Positions 26,303 through 33,690 of a stretch of DNA of 64,000 bases are shown here, one piece after another. The position numbers were made by a program, and so were the translations under genes. Below the pieces are notes generated by a model. That model saw only the letters and a program-made list of their open reading frames with translations, made no database searches and was not told where the DNA came from. The DNA is from Lachnospiraceae bacterium (GTDB lineage: Bacteria > Bacillota > Clostridia > Lachnospirales > Lachnospiraceae): positions 1 through 64,000 of the forward strand of contig JAETQI010000016.1 of assembly GCA_021770755.1 (NCBI GenBank), written 5' to 3'. The first letter of the stretch is position 1. Each line of letters starts with the position of its first letter.

Positions 26303-27159
26303 AACCGATCTATAGCGGCAAAGTAAGAGAGATCTATGACATTTCAGACAGGCATCTGGTGATCGTGACGACCGACAGGATCTCTGCGTTTGATCATATA
26401 CTGCCTGCAACGATAAAAGACAAAGGGATCGTGTTGAACAGTCTGTCAAACTTTTGGTTCAACATGACACGCGGCATCGTGCCCAATCATATCGTCGATG
26501 ACAGGCTTGAAAACATGCCCCCGTTTTTCCAGAACGAATTTTTCAGGGATCGCACCGTCATGGTCCGGAAGCTGACGATGCTCCCCTATGAATTTGTCGT
26601 GCGCGGGTATCTGTTCGGAAGTATGTGGAGAGCATACGATGCCGGAGAACCTTTTTGCGGCATTGTTCTTCCAAAAGGATACAGGCTGGCTCAAAAGCTG
26701 GAACAGCCGATCCTGACGCCCGCCCTGAAAAAAGAGATCGGTCATGACGAAAATATAAGTATGGCAGAAATCACAGCCAGACTCGGCGCCGAGATGGCAC
26801 AGCGGATCACGCAGATCTGTTTCGCGCTCTATGAAATATGCAGCAGATACGCGCTCTCAAAGGGCCTGATCATCGCTGACGCGAAGTTTGAATTCGGTCA
26901 TGATGAACAGGGACAACTGGTTCTGGCAGATGAGATCTTCACACCCGATTCAAGCCGGTACTGGGACGCCGACAGATATCAGGCCGGCATTTCTCCTGAT
27001 TCATACGACAAACAATTCCTGCGCGACTGGCTGTTAAATCATAAGCATAACGGCGAATTCCAATTTGACAAAGTGCCGGAAGATATCCTGCTTCAGACAC
27101 AGAAATTATATCACGAATGCCTGGACAGGCTTAGTCCGCCACTGCCTGTTCTGCCCTGA
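26299..27159 (+). CDS. purC: phosphoribosylaminoimidazole-succinocarboxamide synthase (SAICAR synthetase)
   Basis: The 286-residue protein begins YSGKVREIYDISDRHLVIVT and has the family blocks DRISAFDHILPATIKDKG, LPYEFVVRGYLFGSMWRAY and IADAKFEFGHDEQGQL. It joins aspartate to CAIR in step 8 of purine synthesis. Length agrees with the longer (yeast-like) type of about 290-305 residues. It overlaps the XRE-methyltransferase by four bases and is not with other purine genes, so it may be a second copy or have been moved away from the purine operon. Confidence 0.93.
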   Translation: MKPIYSGKVREIYDISDRHLVIVTTDRISAFDHILPATIKDKGIVLNSLSNFWFNMTRGIVPNHIVDDRLENMPPFFQNEFFRDRTVMVRKLTMLPYEFVVRGYLFGSMWRAYDAGEPFCGIVLPKGYRLAQKLEQPILTPALKKEIGHDENISMAEITARLGAEMAQRITQICFALYEICSRYALSKGLIIADAKFEFGHDEQGQLVLADEIFTPDSSRYWDADRYQAGISPDSYDKQFLRDWLLNHKHNGEFQFDKVPEDILLQTQKLYHECLDRLSPPLPVLP

Positions 27160-27268
27160 CAGCCTGCCCCGGCAACCTATGCTAAAAAAGCTGTAGAAAA
27201 CCGCCGGAAAATATGATAAACTGATACCCAGAACCTTTTAGGTACTCTAGGAAATGAGGAAAGAACGA

Positions 27269-27730
27269 ATGAATATTCACATCAGAAACGCATCCATTCA
27301 CGATTATCATGCCGTCGAGGCGATCATGCGGCAGGTACAGCAAATGCATATCGACTGGCGGCCGGACATCTATAAACACAGCGAATCCGTGCTCCCCGCA
27401 ACTGTGTTTGAACAGGCAGTCCGCGACCAGACCTTATTTGTCGCGGACTGCGAAGGACGTGTGGCAGGAGTCCTGATGATCCAGTACCGTCACATCGAAA
27501 GCACAAACCAGGTGACAAGAGATGTCCTTTTCATTGATACGATGGCAGTGGACGAGCACGATCGCGGAAAAGGCATCGGGCATGCGTTTTTTGCATTTCT
27601 CAAAAAACTGAAACTGCAAAAAGGGTGCGATGGCATCGAACTGCAGGTAAACGCCAGAAATAAAGCCGCCTATCAAATGTATGCCAATTACGGATTTACG
27701 GAAAAATCCATCAATATGGAACTGTTGTGA
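27269..27730 (+). CDS. GNAT-family N-acetyltransferase
   Basis: The 153-residue protein has the GNAT fold: IRNASIHDYHAVEAIM, then FIDTMAVDEHDRGKGIGHAF with the acetyl-CoA loop Q/R-x-x-G-x-G/A (RGKGIG), and VNARNKAAYQMYANYGFTEK. The substrate is unknown. The start at 27269 (MNIHIRNA) has GAGGAAAG in front; the upstream ATG at 27254 overlaps its own ribosome site. The end is followed by a GGATCGG/CCGATCC hairpin. Confidence 0.88.
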   Translation: MNIHIRNASIHDYHAVEAIMRQVQQMHIDWRPDIYKHSESVLPATVFEQAVRDQTLFVADCEGRVAGVLMIQYRHIESTNQVTRDVLFIDTMAVDEHDRGKGIGHAFFAFLKKLKLQKGCDGIELQVNARNKAAYQMYANYGFTEKSINMELL

Positions 27731-27758
27731 TGTCCGTCATCCATACTTTTCAGGATCA

Positions 27759-27777
27759 GGATCGGTCTTTCCGATCC
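27759..27777 (+). terminator. hairpin after GNAT gene
   Basis: GGATCGG pairs with CCGATCC over TCTTT. There is no long T-run, so the strength is uncertain. Confidence 0.5.
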
Positions 27778-27778
27778 G

Positions 27779-27978
27779 GCCTGTTTACCAAATCTCCGTG
27801 GTCTGGTAAACAATGATGCCTGATTGTCTGTTTCTTCTACTTGTATTTTGCACAGATCATCCACGGCGCCGCGATACCGCAGGTAACCGCACTCACCAAG
27901 GCTGTCAGCAAAATATACCCGAGCAATTCAATCCATAGGCTGTCCGGTTATCTCTTTTCCACACGACATACAAAACAT
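27779..27978 (-). pseudogene. remnant of DUF898-like membrane protein and an AAA-ATPase scrap
   Basis: From ATG 27978 the minus strand reads MFCMSCGKEITGQPMD and a stop. In the next frame it continues WIELLGYILLTALVSAVTCG, then IAAPWMICAKYK and stop at 27838, the first helices of a zinc-ribbon plus DUF898-type membrane protein. The frame break and the early end show it is broken. Below it, at about 27780-27815, the same strand reads SLFTRPRRFGKQ, which matches the Walker A region NLFTRPRRFGKT of the AAA-ATPase/PD-(D/E)XK family (compare 35245-36963). Two different genes have therefore been reduced to scraps here. Confidence 0.6.
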
Positions 27979-27994
27979 TATTCTGTGCTCCTTC

Positions 27995-28253
27995 CTAAAC
28001 GTCCCCCATCATACCTCTCTCTTGTGTGGGTTTCCTGTCCACAATCAGGCTTATTGACATGGATACCGGACTGCCGCTGGTAGTGTGGGTGTATGACGTG
28101 CATGTGACAGTGTTTCCGGATGTTGCAACAGAGATTCCGAATAAGCACTCGAAATCCTGATTCCACAGCATTGATTTCGCCATTTACACCGCTCAACAGC
28201 CACACCATTACTGTGATACATACGATTACTCCTGCAAGATGTTTTCTTTTCAT
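27995..28253 (-). pseudogene. small secreted protein gene, frameshifted
   Basis: ATG 28253 (GAGAGG eight bases upstream) starts a clear signal peptide MKRKHLAGVIVCITVMVWLL. The mature part continues in another frame as ISVATSGNTVTCTSYTHTTS and PVSMSISLIVDRKPTQE to the stop at 27995. The shift lies at about 28135-28170. Small secreted beta-rich proteins with such a pattern are common and uncharacterised in Clostridia. A sequencing error is possible. Confidence 0.55.
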
Positions 28254-28307
28254 AAAATAGCCTCTCCACATCCCTGTCTTCCCACACATACTATATTACT
28301 CAATACT

Positions 28308-30419
28308 TTAGTTGGAAAACGGTGTCAACCCCAGCACTCTTGAGTCGTCACAGTCAATCACATAGGTTCCTTCAGTAGACAGATATTCATACCACGTGTC
28401 AGCATTCATATATGTAATCGGACTGGAGTTCAGCACTTTTTCCTCTAATAACGCATTGGCATCATCAATAAAAACATTTTGATTATTCCAATTATCAGAA
28501 AGTGCAGTTGTCTCTATGAGAAAATATTGTCCTGTTCCGCTTGTATCCTCCCCATTTCCATTCCAAATCTCCACTGCAACCTGTGCATGTCCGGGGGGCA
28601 GCACTATAAAGGCGTGCATCCCTGCACTTTGGAGTGCACTTGCCACAGTCAGGGATGTCTCAATACATAGACCGCTTTTTTGCTCCAGGACATCTGCCGG
28701 CAACAAAACGTGCTGGTGACCGTCACTTAAAGAAAAACTGTCTGCATTATACCGGACTCCCATTTCGTATAATGCACGCATAATTCCCGCTGCCTGCAGA
28801 TATGTACCCACGTAGTGATTAAATCCCGTTGACTGATACCCGACAATCGACTCCATACTACCATTTGTCATAGCGGACATCTCATCGATTGCCACGCGTT
28901 TTAGTTGTGTAATTGCCGGTGATTCCGGTGTCAGATAACATAAAATATTATCCTTTGTCGCAATTCCATATTCATCCGTATACCAGTTAACATCATATTT
29001 ACTTTGAATCTTAACCGGAAATGATTTCGTATCAATCACAGTCCCATCCTGCTCCGAAATCGTAACACTAATCTGCGCGTCTTTTGCTGATGTCAGATCC
29101 AAATCCCCTGTCAATGCGGGCGGCTTGATATAAATTGCCCTATATGCAGAATCCAGTATAAATCTCTCCTGATATTTCTGCGTAAATCCCGGTATTTCCG
29201 CCTCCACTATGATCTTTCTGTTACCGCTTGTGCAGCCCGTTTTTATAATCACAAAGGCATTGTATGTATTGTAAAGGGCAGGATATATGGTATCTATGCT
29301 CTCATAATCCAGCCAAATCTTATTCGTGCGGACATATTCAAACTCATATCCCCTGCGTTCCTGTTCATCCATCTCTGCATACGCATGAATCTCATCCGCA
29401 AGCTCTGAAGAAACAGCCTCCTGCCGTTTCATATGATTTACTTCACCCTTGAAACAATTTATAAACTCTTTGTACTGAAGTTCTTCAACGGTTTCATATC
29501 TATTTGACATATACATGGCAGAGTACAGTCTTAACCAATCATTAGTCTGAATCGCCTGATATTCCTTCATGGCAATACTTTCATTTAAGTCTAATGTCTC
29601 ACCATACCGCTTCCATTCGCCTTCCAGGCAAGAGGGACAAGAATCAAGCGCCAGATATTTCTCCTTTGCTGACTGATACCACGCATAAAGTTCATTACAA
29701 TGCTCTTCGGTGCCAAAACCTGTCCCTTCTGGTCTGAGTGAAAGGTAATTATCCCAAAAATCGAAATAAACAACTAAAAAATTCCATATTTCATAATGTG
29801 CCTTTTTGGAATCACAAAGCATATTAAAATATTCCTTTCCTGCGGTCGCCAGATTCGCATCCAGACCTTTGACTGCATTTGCCTGTTGCTGCAAGGGTGA
29901 AAGATCCGAAAGCAGCGTTGCTAAAATGTCCCTCTGTACCGTAAAGTGCGCGGTACCATCTTCCTCATTTCCCGCCTCATCATAATCATTCCATGCTTTC
30001 TCCACGAGCGCCTCCGCCTGATCTATGTATCCAAGCAACTCATCGATCGAATCCTGTGATGATACTGTGTCATTTACAACATCCTGTGTCGATACGTCAC
30101 TGCTGGTTTCTCTCTGCTCCGACGGTGCAGACACCGCAGAGCTGCCTGTCTCGACACTGTTTGACGCCTGACTTCCCAACCACATCAGTCCGCCAAACAT
30201 GACCACGATCGTTCCGACAATCGACAAGAGCACGGTGCGCACTGTATGCTTTTTCTTTGGCGGCGCTTCACTTCTGACATTCCCGGCAGGGTTTACATTA
30301 TTGATATTTGGCTGTACATTCCTGTTGATATCCTGCGTCTGTGTTTCAATCCTCTGTCCGCATTTAGGGCAAAACAATGCATTGTCATTTAACTGGTTCC
30401 CACATTTTTTACAAATCAT
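28308..30419 (-). CDS. zinc-ribbon membrane protein with transglutaminase-like domain
   Basis: The 703-residue protein begins with a zinc ribbon (CKKCGNQLNDNALFCPKCGQ, residues 3-22). A proline/asparagine linker, one transmembrane helix (about 60-80) and a long extracytoplasmic part follow. Near its end (about 550-690) is a transglutaminase/cysteine-protease-like domain with EQKSGLCIETSLTVASAL (Cys) and PPGHAQVAVEIW (His), followed by YFLIETTAL where the third residue would lie (Glu instead of the common Asp). It may process or crosslink surface proteins or peptides. The ribosome site is AAGGAG. The gene follows a second zinc-ribbon protein by 18 bases, so the two form an operon. Confidence 0.82.
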   Translation of the reverse strand: MICKKCGNQLNDNALFCPKCGQRIETQTQDINRNVQPNINNVNPAGNVRSEAPPKKKHTVRTVLLSIVGTIVVMFGGLMWLGSQASNSVETGSSAVSAPSEQRETSSDVSTQDVVNDTVSSQDSIDELLGYIDQAEALVEKAWNDYDEAGNEEDGTAHFTVQRDILATLLSDLSPLQQQANAVKGLDANLATAGKEYFNMLCDSKKAHYEIWNFLVVYFDFWDNYLSLRPEGTGFGTEEHCNELYAWYQSAKEKYLALDSCPSCLEGEWKRYGETLDLNESIAMKEYQAIQTNDWLRLYSAMYMSNRYETVEELQYKEFINCFKGEVNHMKRQEAVSSELADEIHAYAEMDEQERRGYEFEYVRTNKIWLDYESIDTIYPALYNTYNAFVIIKTGCTSGNRKIIVEAEIPGFTQKYQERFILDSAYRAIYIKPPALTGDLDLTSAKDAQISVTISEQDGTVIDTKSFPVKIQSKYDVNWYTDEYGIATKDNILCYLTPESPAITQLKRVAIDEMSAMTNGSMESIVGYQSTGFNHYVGTYLQAAGIMRALYEMGVRYNADSFSLSDGHQHVLLPADVLEQKSGLCIETSLTVASALQSAGMHAFIVLPPGHAQVAVEIWNGNGEDTSGTGQYFLIETTALSDNWNNQNVFIDDANALLEEKVLNSSPITYMNADTWYEYLSTEGTYVIDCDDSRVLGLTPFSN

Positions 30420-30437
30420 CTTCTCTACTCCTTATAC

Positions 30438-30902
30438 TTATACTTCCGCCCCGCACGCTTCGCAGAATGCCGCCCCCGCGACAAGCGGTTTCCCACACAT
30501 GCGGCAGACCGATTGTTTTGCTGTATTCCCGCTTATGGAGACCTCTATGCACAGGCTTGAAAAATCCCATGCCCGTACAGGATTTCCGCACTGATTGCAG
30601 AACAGGCTGTTTGATGTGATAACCGCACCGCATTTCTCACACTGCAGCTTACCCTCCAGACTCAGCCTGTACTGATGCCAGAGGATTTCATTCTCCATGC
30701 ATTTCTGAATATGCGTTACCTGTTCGTAATACTCAGCCTCCGCGTGATCTTTGTTGGCCTCAAAATATGCCCTGCCAAGTTCCTGCATCGCATTTTTTAC
30801 AGCCAACTCCGCCTCACGCCAACTGGACTCAGCCCGTTCAATATTTGGATTTTGCGGTGCCACACCGCCCTGTGTCCTGTTGTTTACGTTGAATCTTGCC
30901 AT
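30438..30902 (-). CDS. small cytoplasmic double zinc-ribbon protein
   Basis: The 154-residue protein has a helical N-terminal half (about 20-80) and two zinc-ribbon units, CEKCGAVITSNSLFCNQCGN and CRMCGKPLVAGAAFCEACGA, with eight paired cysteines. ATG 30902 has GGAGG at seven bases; the longer frame is not supported. Function is unknown; with the following zinc-ribbon/transglutaminase-like gene it probably makes a two-protein module. Confidence 0.78.
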   Translation of the reverse strand: MARFNVNNRTQGGVAPQNPNIERAESSWREAELAVKNAMQELGRAYFEANKDHAEAEYYEQVTHIQKCMENEILWHQYRLSLEGKLQCEKCGAVITSNSLFCNQCGNPVRAWDFSSLCIEVSISGNTAKQSVCRMCGKPLVAGAAFCEACGAEV

Positions 30903-30952
30903 CTTATCTCCTCCCGGTTTCATTATTAAAATGACATAACAAATACAAAAAA

Positions 30953-31084
30953 GTGTACTTTTTCAAATTTTTCCGCTATACGCAAATATTGTGTACTTTT
31001 TCTATTTCTTTCCTTGAAAATATGGATATTTATGGTAAAATAAGAGAGAATGATGTAGAAATATATAAAACCGAAAAAGTACAC
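30953..31084. repeat. three copies of a 12-mer near serine recombinase gene
   Basis: GTGTACTTTTTC occurs at 30953-30964 and 30991-31002, and inverted (GAAAAAGTACAC) at 31073-31084. The region is AT-rich, lies just beyond the recombinase stop and carries no gene. The copies may be recombinase subsites or binding sites of a regulator. A 12-base repeat three times in 132 bases is hard to expect by chance. Confidence 0.6.
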
Positions 31085-31112
31085 TCTTTCAGTTTGACGC
31101 AATATGCAGTAT

Positions 31113-31718
31113 TTAGGATTTTTCAAACGCCCTCGCCTTGTCATAAAATGTGCTCTCCGCCAGACTGCAGGCTTCTGCCGCCTGTTTCAGCGTCAGCCTT
31201 TTCTCCCTCCACTGCCTGTGTACTTCATGAAAATTTTCCGGAAGTGAAACCGTCGGTCTGCCAAACTTTACTCCCCTTGCCTTGGCAGCCGCAATTCCTT
31301 CTGCCTGGCGCTGTCTGATATTCATGCGCTCATTTTCCGCGACATAGCTCAACAGTGCCAGCACGATATCGCTGATAAACGTTCCGAGCAGATTTTTTTC
31401 CCTTCTCGTGTCGAGGAGCGGCATATCGATCACGACAATGTCTGCGCCCTTTTCTTTTGTGATCATCCGCCACTGTTCATTTAGATCAGCATAATTTCTT
31501 CCGAGCCTGTCGATGGATTTCACAAACAGCACCGACTCATTGTCCAGCTTCCGCAGCAGTCGTTTGTACTGCGGTCTGTCGAAGTCCTTTCCCGATTGTT
31601 TGTCCACATAAATCTGTCCCTGCGGCACGCCCACATCCATCAACGCGATTAACTGTCTGTCCTCATTCTGTTCCTTGCAGCTACACCGCACATAACCATA
31701 AATCTTCTGTTTTTTCAT
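31113..31718 (-). CDS. resolvase/invertase-type serine recombinase
   Basis: The 201-residue protein has an N-terminal resolvase domain with YGYVRCSCKEQ (catalytic Ser13), RLGRN and ENERMNIRQRQAEGIAAAKA. Its helix-turn-helix C-terminus (about 145-195) has RPTVSLPENFHEVHRQWREK and LTLKQAAEACSLAESTFYDK. It is of the small resolvase/invertase size and cuts at two-site DNA crossovers. GGAGG at six bases supports the start at 31718. A transposon partner gene is absent, so this may be the left-over resolvase of a lost element or an invertase with nearby sites. Confidence 0.9.
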   Translation of the reverse strand: MKKQKIYGYVRCSCKEQNEDRQLIALMDVGVPQGQIYVDKQSGKDFDRPQYKRLLRKLDNESVLFVKSIDRLGRNYADLNEQWRMITKEKGADIVVIDMPLLDTRREKNLLGTFISDIVLALLSYVAENERMNIRQRQAEGIAAAKARGVKFGRPTVSLPENFHEVHRQWREKRLTLKQAAEACSLAESTFYDKARAFEKS

Positions 31719-31802
31719 TGTCATCCTCCTGAAAATACTAAGGAGCTGTAGAAAAATAAGTGACGCATTCTGACTTGCTCCTAATTAAGTATAATCGGAT
31801 AG

Positions 31803-31820
31803 GGGAAGAGTCCTCTTCCC
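31803..31820. terminator. short hairpin beyond deoB remnant
   Basis: GGGAAGAG pairs with CTCTTCCC over TC. It resembles the terminator at 20882-20913. Confidence 0.45.
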
Positions 31821-32036
31821 TTACCCGTGCGCCGGATCGTTTCCGTGGTCCGCGGTGATGAGAAGCAGGTCATCGTCCTTTAAGTATTTCAGGAACTCGT
31901 CTTTTTTCCTGCCGACATAGGGTCTTGCGATGACGCGTCCGACCTTCCACTCGTCCCGCAGTGTCAGTTCTCTTGCGATCTCACAGTATCGGTGTTTGTT
32001 CCGTCTGTATATGTTGACGGGATTAAAAATCTGCAC
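31821..32036 (-). pseudogene. deoB: phosphopentomutase remnant with internal deletion
   Basis: The minus strand reads [20 protein letters not shown] and [13 protein letters not shown], then directly [20 protein letters not shown] and AHG. In DeoB these blocks are about 120-130 residues apart: the first lies in the middle domain, the second is the C-terminal metal site DHGNDP. The N-terminus and C-terminal end are also missing, so this is a deeply decayed gene. The rest of 31725-32198 is AT-rich and holds no other gene; it carries the promoter region of the CarD-like gene. Confidence 0.75.
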
Positions 32037-32198
32037 AGTGTAAAAGCGGTTGAAACAGAGAAAGTATAGTCATTTTTTACTATTATGCAAGTTGTATATT
32101 TTGTTGAAATATACCTTTGAAATTTTGTGAAAAATAGTGATATAATCAAACCTATAAGGAAAGGAAAATATGTATTCTGACAAAGGAGTGATATAAAA

Positions 32199-32759
32199 TT
32201 GTTTCATTGTGGAGATTATGTTGCGTATGGAAGTGCAGGAGTATGCAAAATTATTGCGATCGGAAAAATAGATTTTGCTGATAATCCCAAAAGAGTTTAT
32301 TATACACTGTGCCCGCCATACATAATAAGGGATACAAAAATATATGTCCCCGTTGACGCATGTAATTCTATGCGAATGGCTATTACAGAGGAAGAAGCGC
32401 TAAGCTGCCTGAATGAGCTGGCACAGGTAGAAGTTCAGGCGATGTGCAACGTCAAGAACAACCTGCTTGAAACGCATTACCATAAAATGCTTGCCACGCA
32501 TGACCTGACAGAATATTTAAGATTGTTTAAGGAACTCTATCAAAGAAAAAAGATCTGCGAAAAGGCAGGAAAAAAACCGGGGCAGGTGGATGTAAGGTAT
32601 CAGGATAAAGTAGAGAAACTGCTGAGTGAGGAATTTGCGATAGCGTTACATATAACGCCGGGTGAGGCAAAGAGAAAACTATATGAGGCAGTCGATCCGG
32701 CATATGCTGAATGCGTCGGAACGCAAGATCACCCGTCAGTGGACAGGAGTCATGGATGA
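32199..32759 (+). CDS. CarD-family RNA polymerase-binding transcription regulator
   Basis: The 186-residue protein has the CarD/CdnL/TRCF N-terminal domain (MFHCGDYVAYGSAGVCKIIA, KRVYYTLCP, IYVPVD) that binds the RNA polymerase beta subunit. A helical C-terminal domain follows (about 80-175, with EYLRLFKELYQRKKICEKAG). The start is TTG at 32199 with AAAGGAG upstream at 11 bases. CarD proteins modulate transcription initiation, often at rRNA or stress promoters. It is followed closely by two short ORFs. Confidence 0.85.
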   Translation: MFHCGDYVAYGSAGVCKIIAIGKIDFADNPKRVYYTLCPPYIIRDTKIYVPVDACNSMRMAITEEEALSCLNELAQVEVQAMCNVKNNLLETHYHKMLATHDLTEYLRLFKELYQRKKICEKAGKKPGQVDVRYQDKVEKLLSEEFAIALHITPGEAKRKLYEAVDPAYAECVGTQDHPSVDRSHG

Positions 32760-33000
32760 TATGATACCTGAACATGAAAAGGAAGTGAAAAACCTAAAAA
32801 AGACAGTCACGGAACTGATGGATATCATTGCCAGCCTGACAAACCGCAACACGGAGCTGGAGGGACAAAAGAAAGAGTTCCTGCATAAATACTATGAAGC
32901 TGCCATCTCCGCAGGAAATTCACGTCCACCTGCACGGATACTCGGATTCATATTGATAATGGGAAAACAGGAAAGGATCAATGAATATGGCAAAATCTAA
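32752..33000 (+). CDS. possible small coiled-coil protein after CarD gene
   Basis: From ATG 32752 an 82-residue frame gives a charged helix MDDMIPEHEKEVKNLKKTVT followed by ELMDIIASLTNRNTELEG, then a less regular end. It overlaps the CarD stop by eight bases. AGGAG is only two bases before the ATG. Coiled-coil composition argues for a real protein; the C-terminal end may be accidental reading of the leader of the next gene. Confidence 0.4.
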   Translation: MDDMIPEHEKEVKNLKKTVTELMDIIASLTNRNTELEGQKKEFLHKYYEAAISAGNSRPPARILGFILIMGKQERINEYGKI

Positions 33001-33196
33001 AATTGTAAAGGCAAATGAAAAGATCGCAGAGAAAGTTACAGGTACGTTTGAAAATATTGAAGATACCGTTGTTGGCGGCTATTCCAGAATAGAGGACGCT
33101 TTTGTTGACCGTTATCTTACAAAAGACGGTGAGACTGTAGCGGACGCAAAAGAACGTCTGAAAAAAGAGCAGGAAAACCGTGACGAAAACAGCTAA
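32987..33196 (+). CDS. small conserved protein, unknown function
   Basis: The 69-residue protein AKSKIVKANEKIAEKVTGTF then ENIEDTVVGGYSRIEDAFVD is a type I often see in Lachnospiraceae: amphipathic helical start and a hydrophilic end. ATG 32987 has AAAGGA at nine bases; 32981 is the alternative. The function is unknown. It may be the last gene of a CarD operon. Confidence 0.65.
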   Translation: MAKSKIVKANEKIAEKVTGTFENIEDTVVGGYSRIEDAFVDRYLTKDGETVADAKERLKKEQENRDENS

Positions 33197-33234
33197 AAAT
33201 ATTTCATCGGCTGACTTGGCAAAAGATTAGCGCC

Positions 33235-33660
33235 CTACTCAATATTATGCCACAGCTTTCTCAGCGTTCCCTGAAACTGCTCTAACTCCGCCTTCGGGAT
33301 CTCCCCGTGCAGCTTCTTCATGAACTGATACATATTTTCCACCAGATGCCCGCAGGCAGTGATCCCCTCCTGCGTCACTGTCAGGACATTCCTGCGGGCA
33401 TCCTCCTCAGAGACAATCCGCCGGATATATCCCCGGCTCTCCATTGTGCGGAGCATCTGGTTGGCAGTGGAACGCCTGATGGAAAAAAGCTGTTCGATGT
33501 CCTTCTGATAAATTTCTTTTCCGGCATTCTCAGTTAAATGCTGCAAGATCCAGCACTGGTGTACTGTCAGATTTTCGGTTTCCACCGTCATCTGATTCAG
33601 TCTGTTGTAGATCAGATTTGACAAAATGCGGACTTCAAGTCCCAGATTTTCAATTGCCAT
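33235..33660 (-). CDS. MarR-family transcriptional regulator
   Basis: The 141-residue protein is a winged-helix MarR member with YQKDIEQLFSIRRSTANQML, RTMESRGYIRR and the wing EEDARRNVLTVTQEG. It should bind a palindrome as a dimer and respond to a small ligand. GGGGGA lies eight bases before the start. It is 30 bases after the glycosyltransferase gene in the same direction and may be cotranscribed with it. Confidence 0.9.
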   Translation of the reverse strand: MAIENLGLEVRILSNLIYNRLNQMTVETENLTVHQCWILQHLTENAGKEIYQKDIEQLFSIRRSTANQMLRTMESRGYIRRIVSEEDARRNVLTVTQEGITACGHLVENMYQFMKKLHGEIPKAELEQFQGTLRKLWHNIE

Positions 33661-33690
33661 AGCTGTTTCCCCCTCCCGCGCAGGCCGTCT

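Noticed and set aside
30926-31144. 72-codon minus-strand ORF in the 12-mer repeat region
   Set aside because: AT-driven, Phe/Tyr/Lys-rich; probably not coding. The DNA repeats are the better signal.
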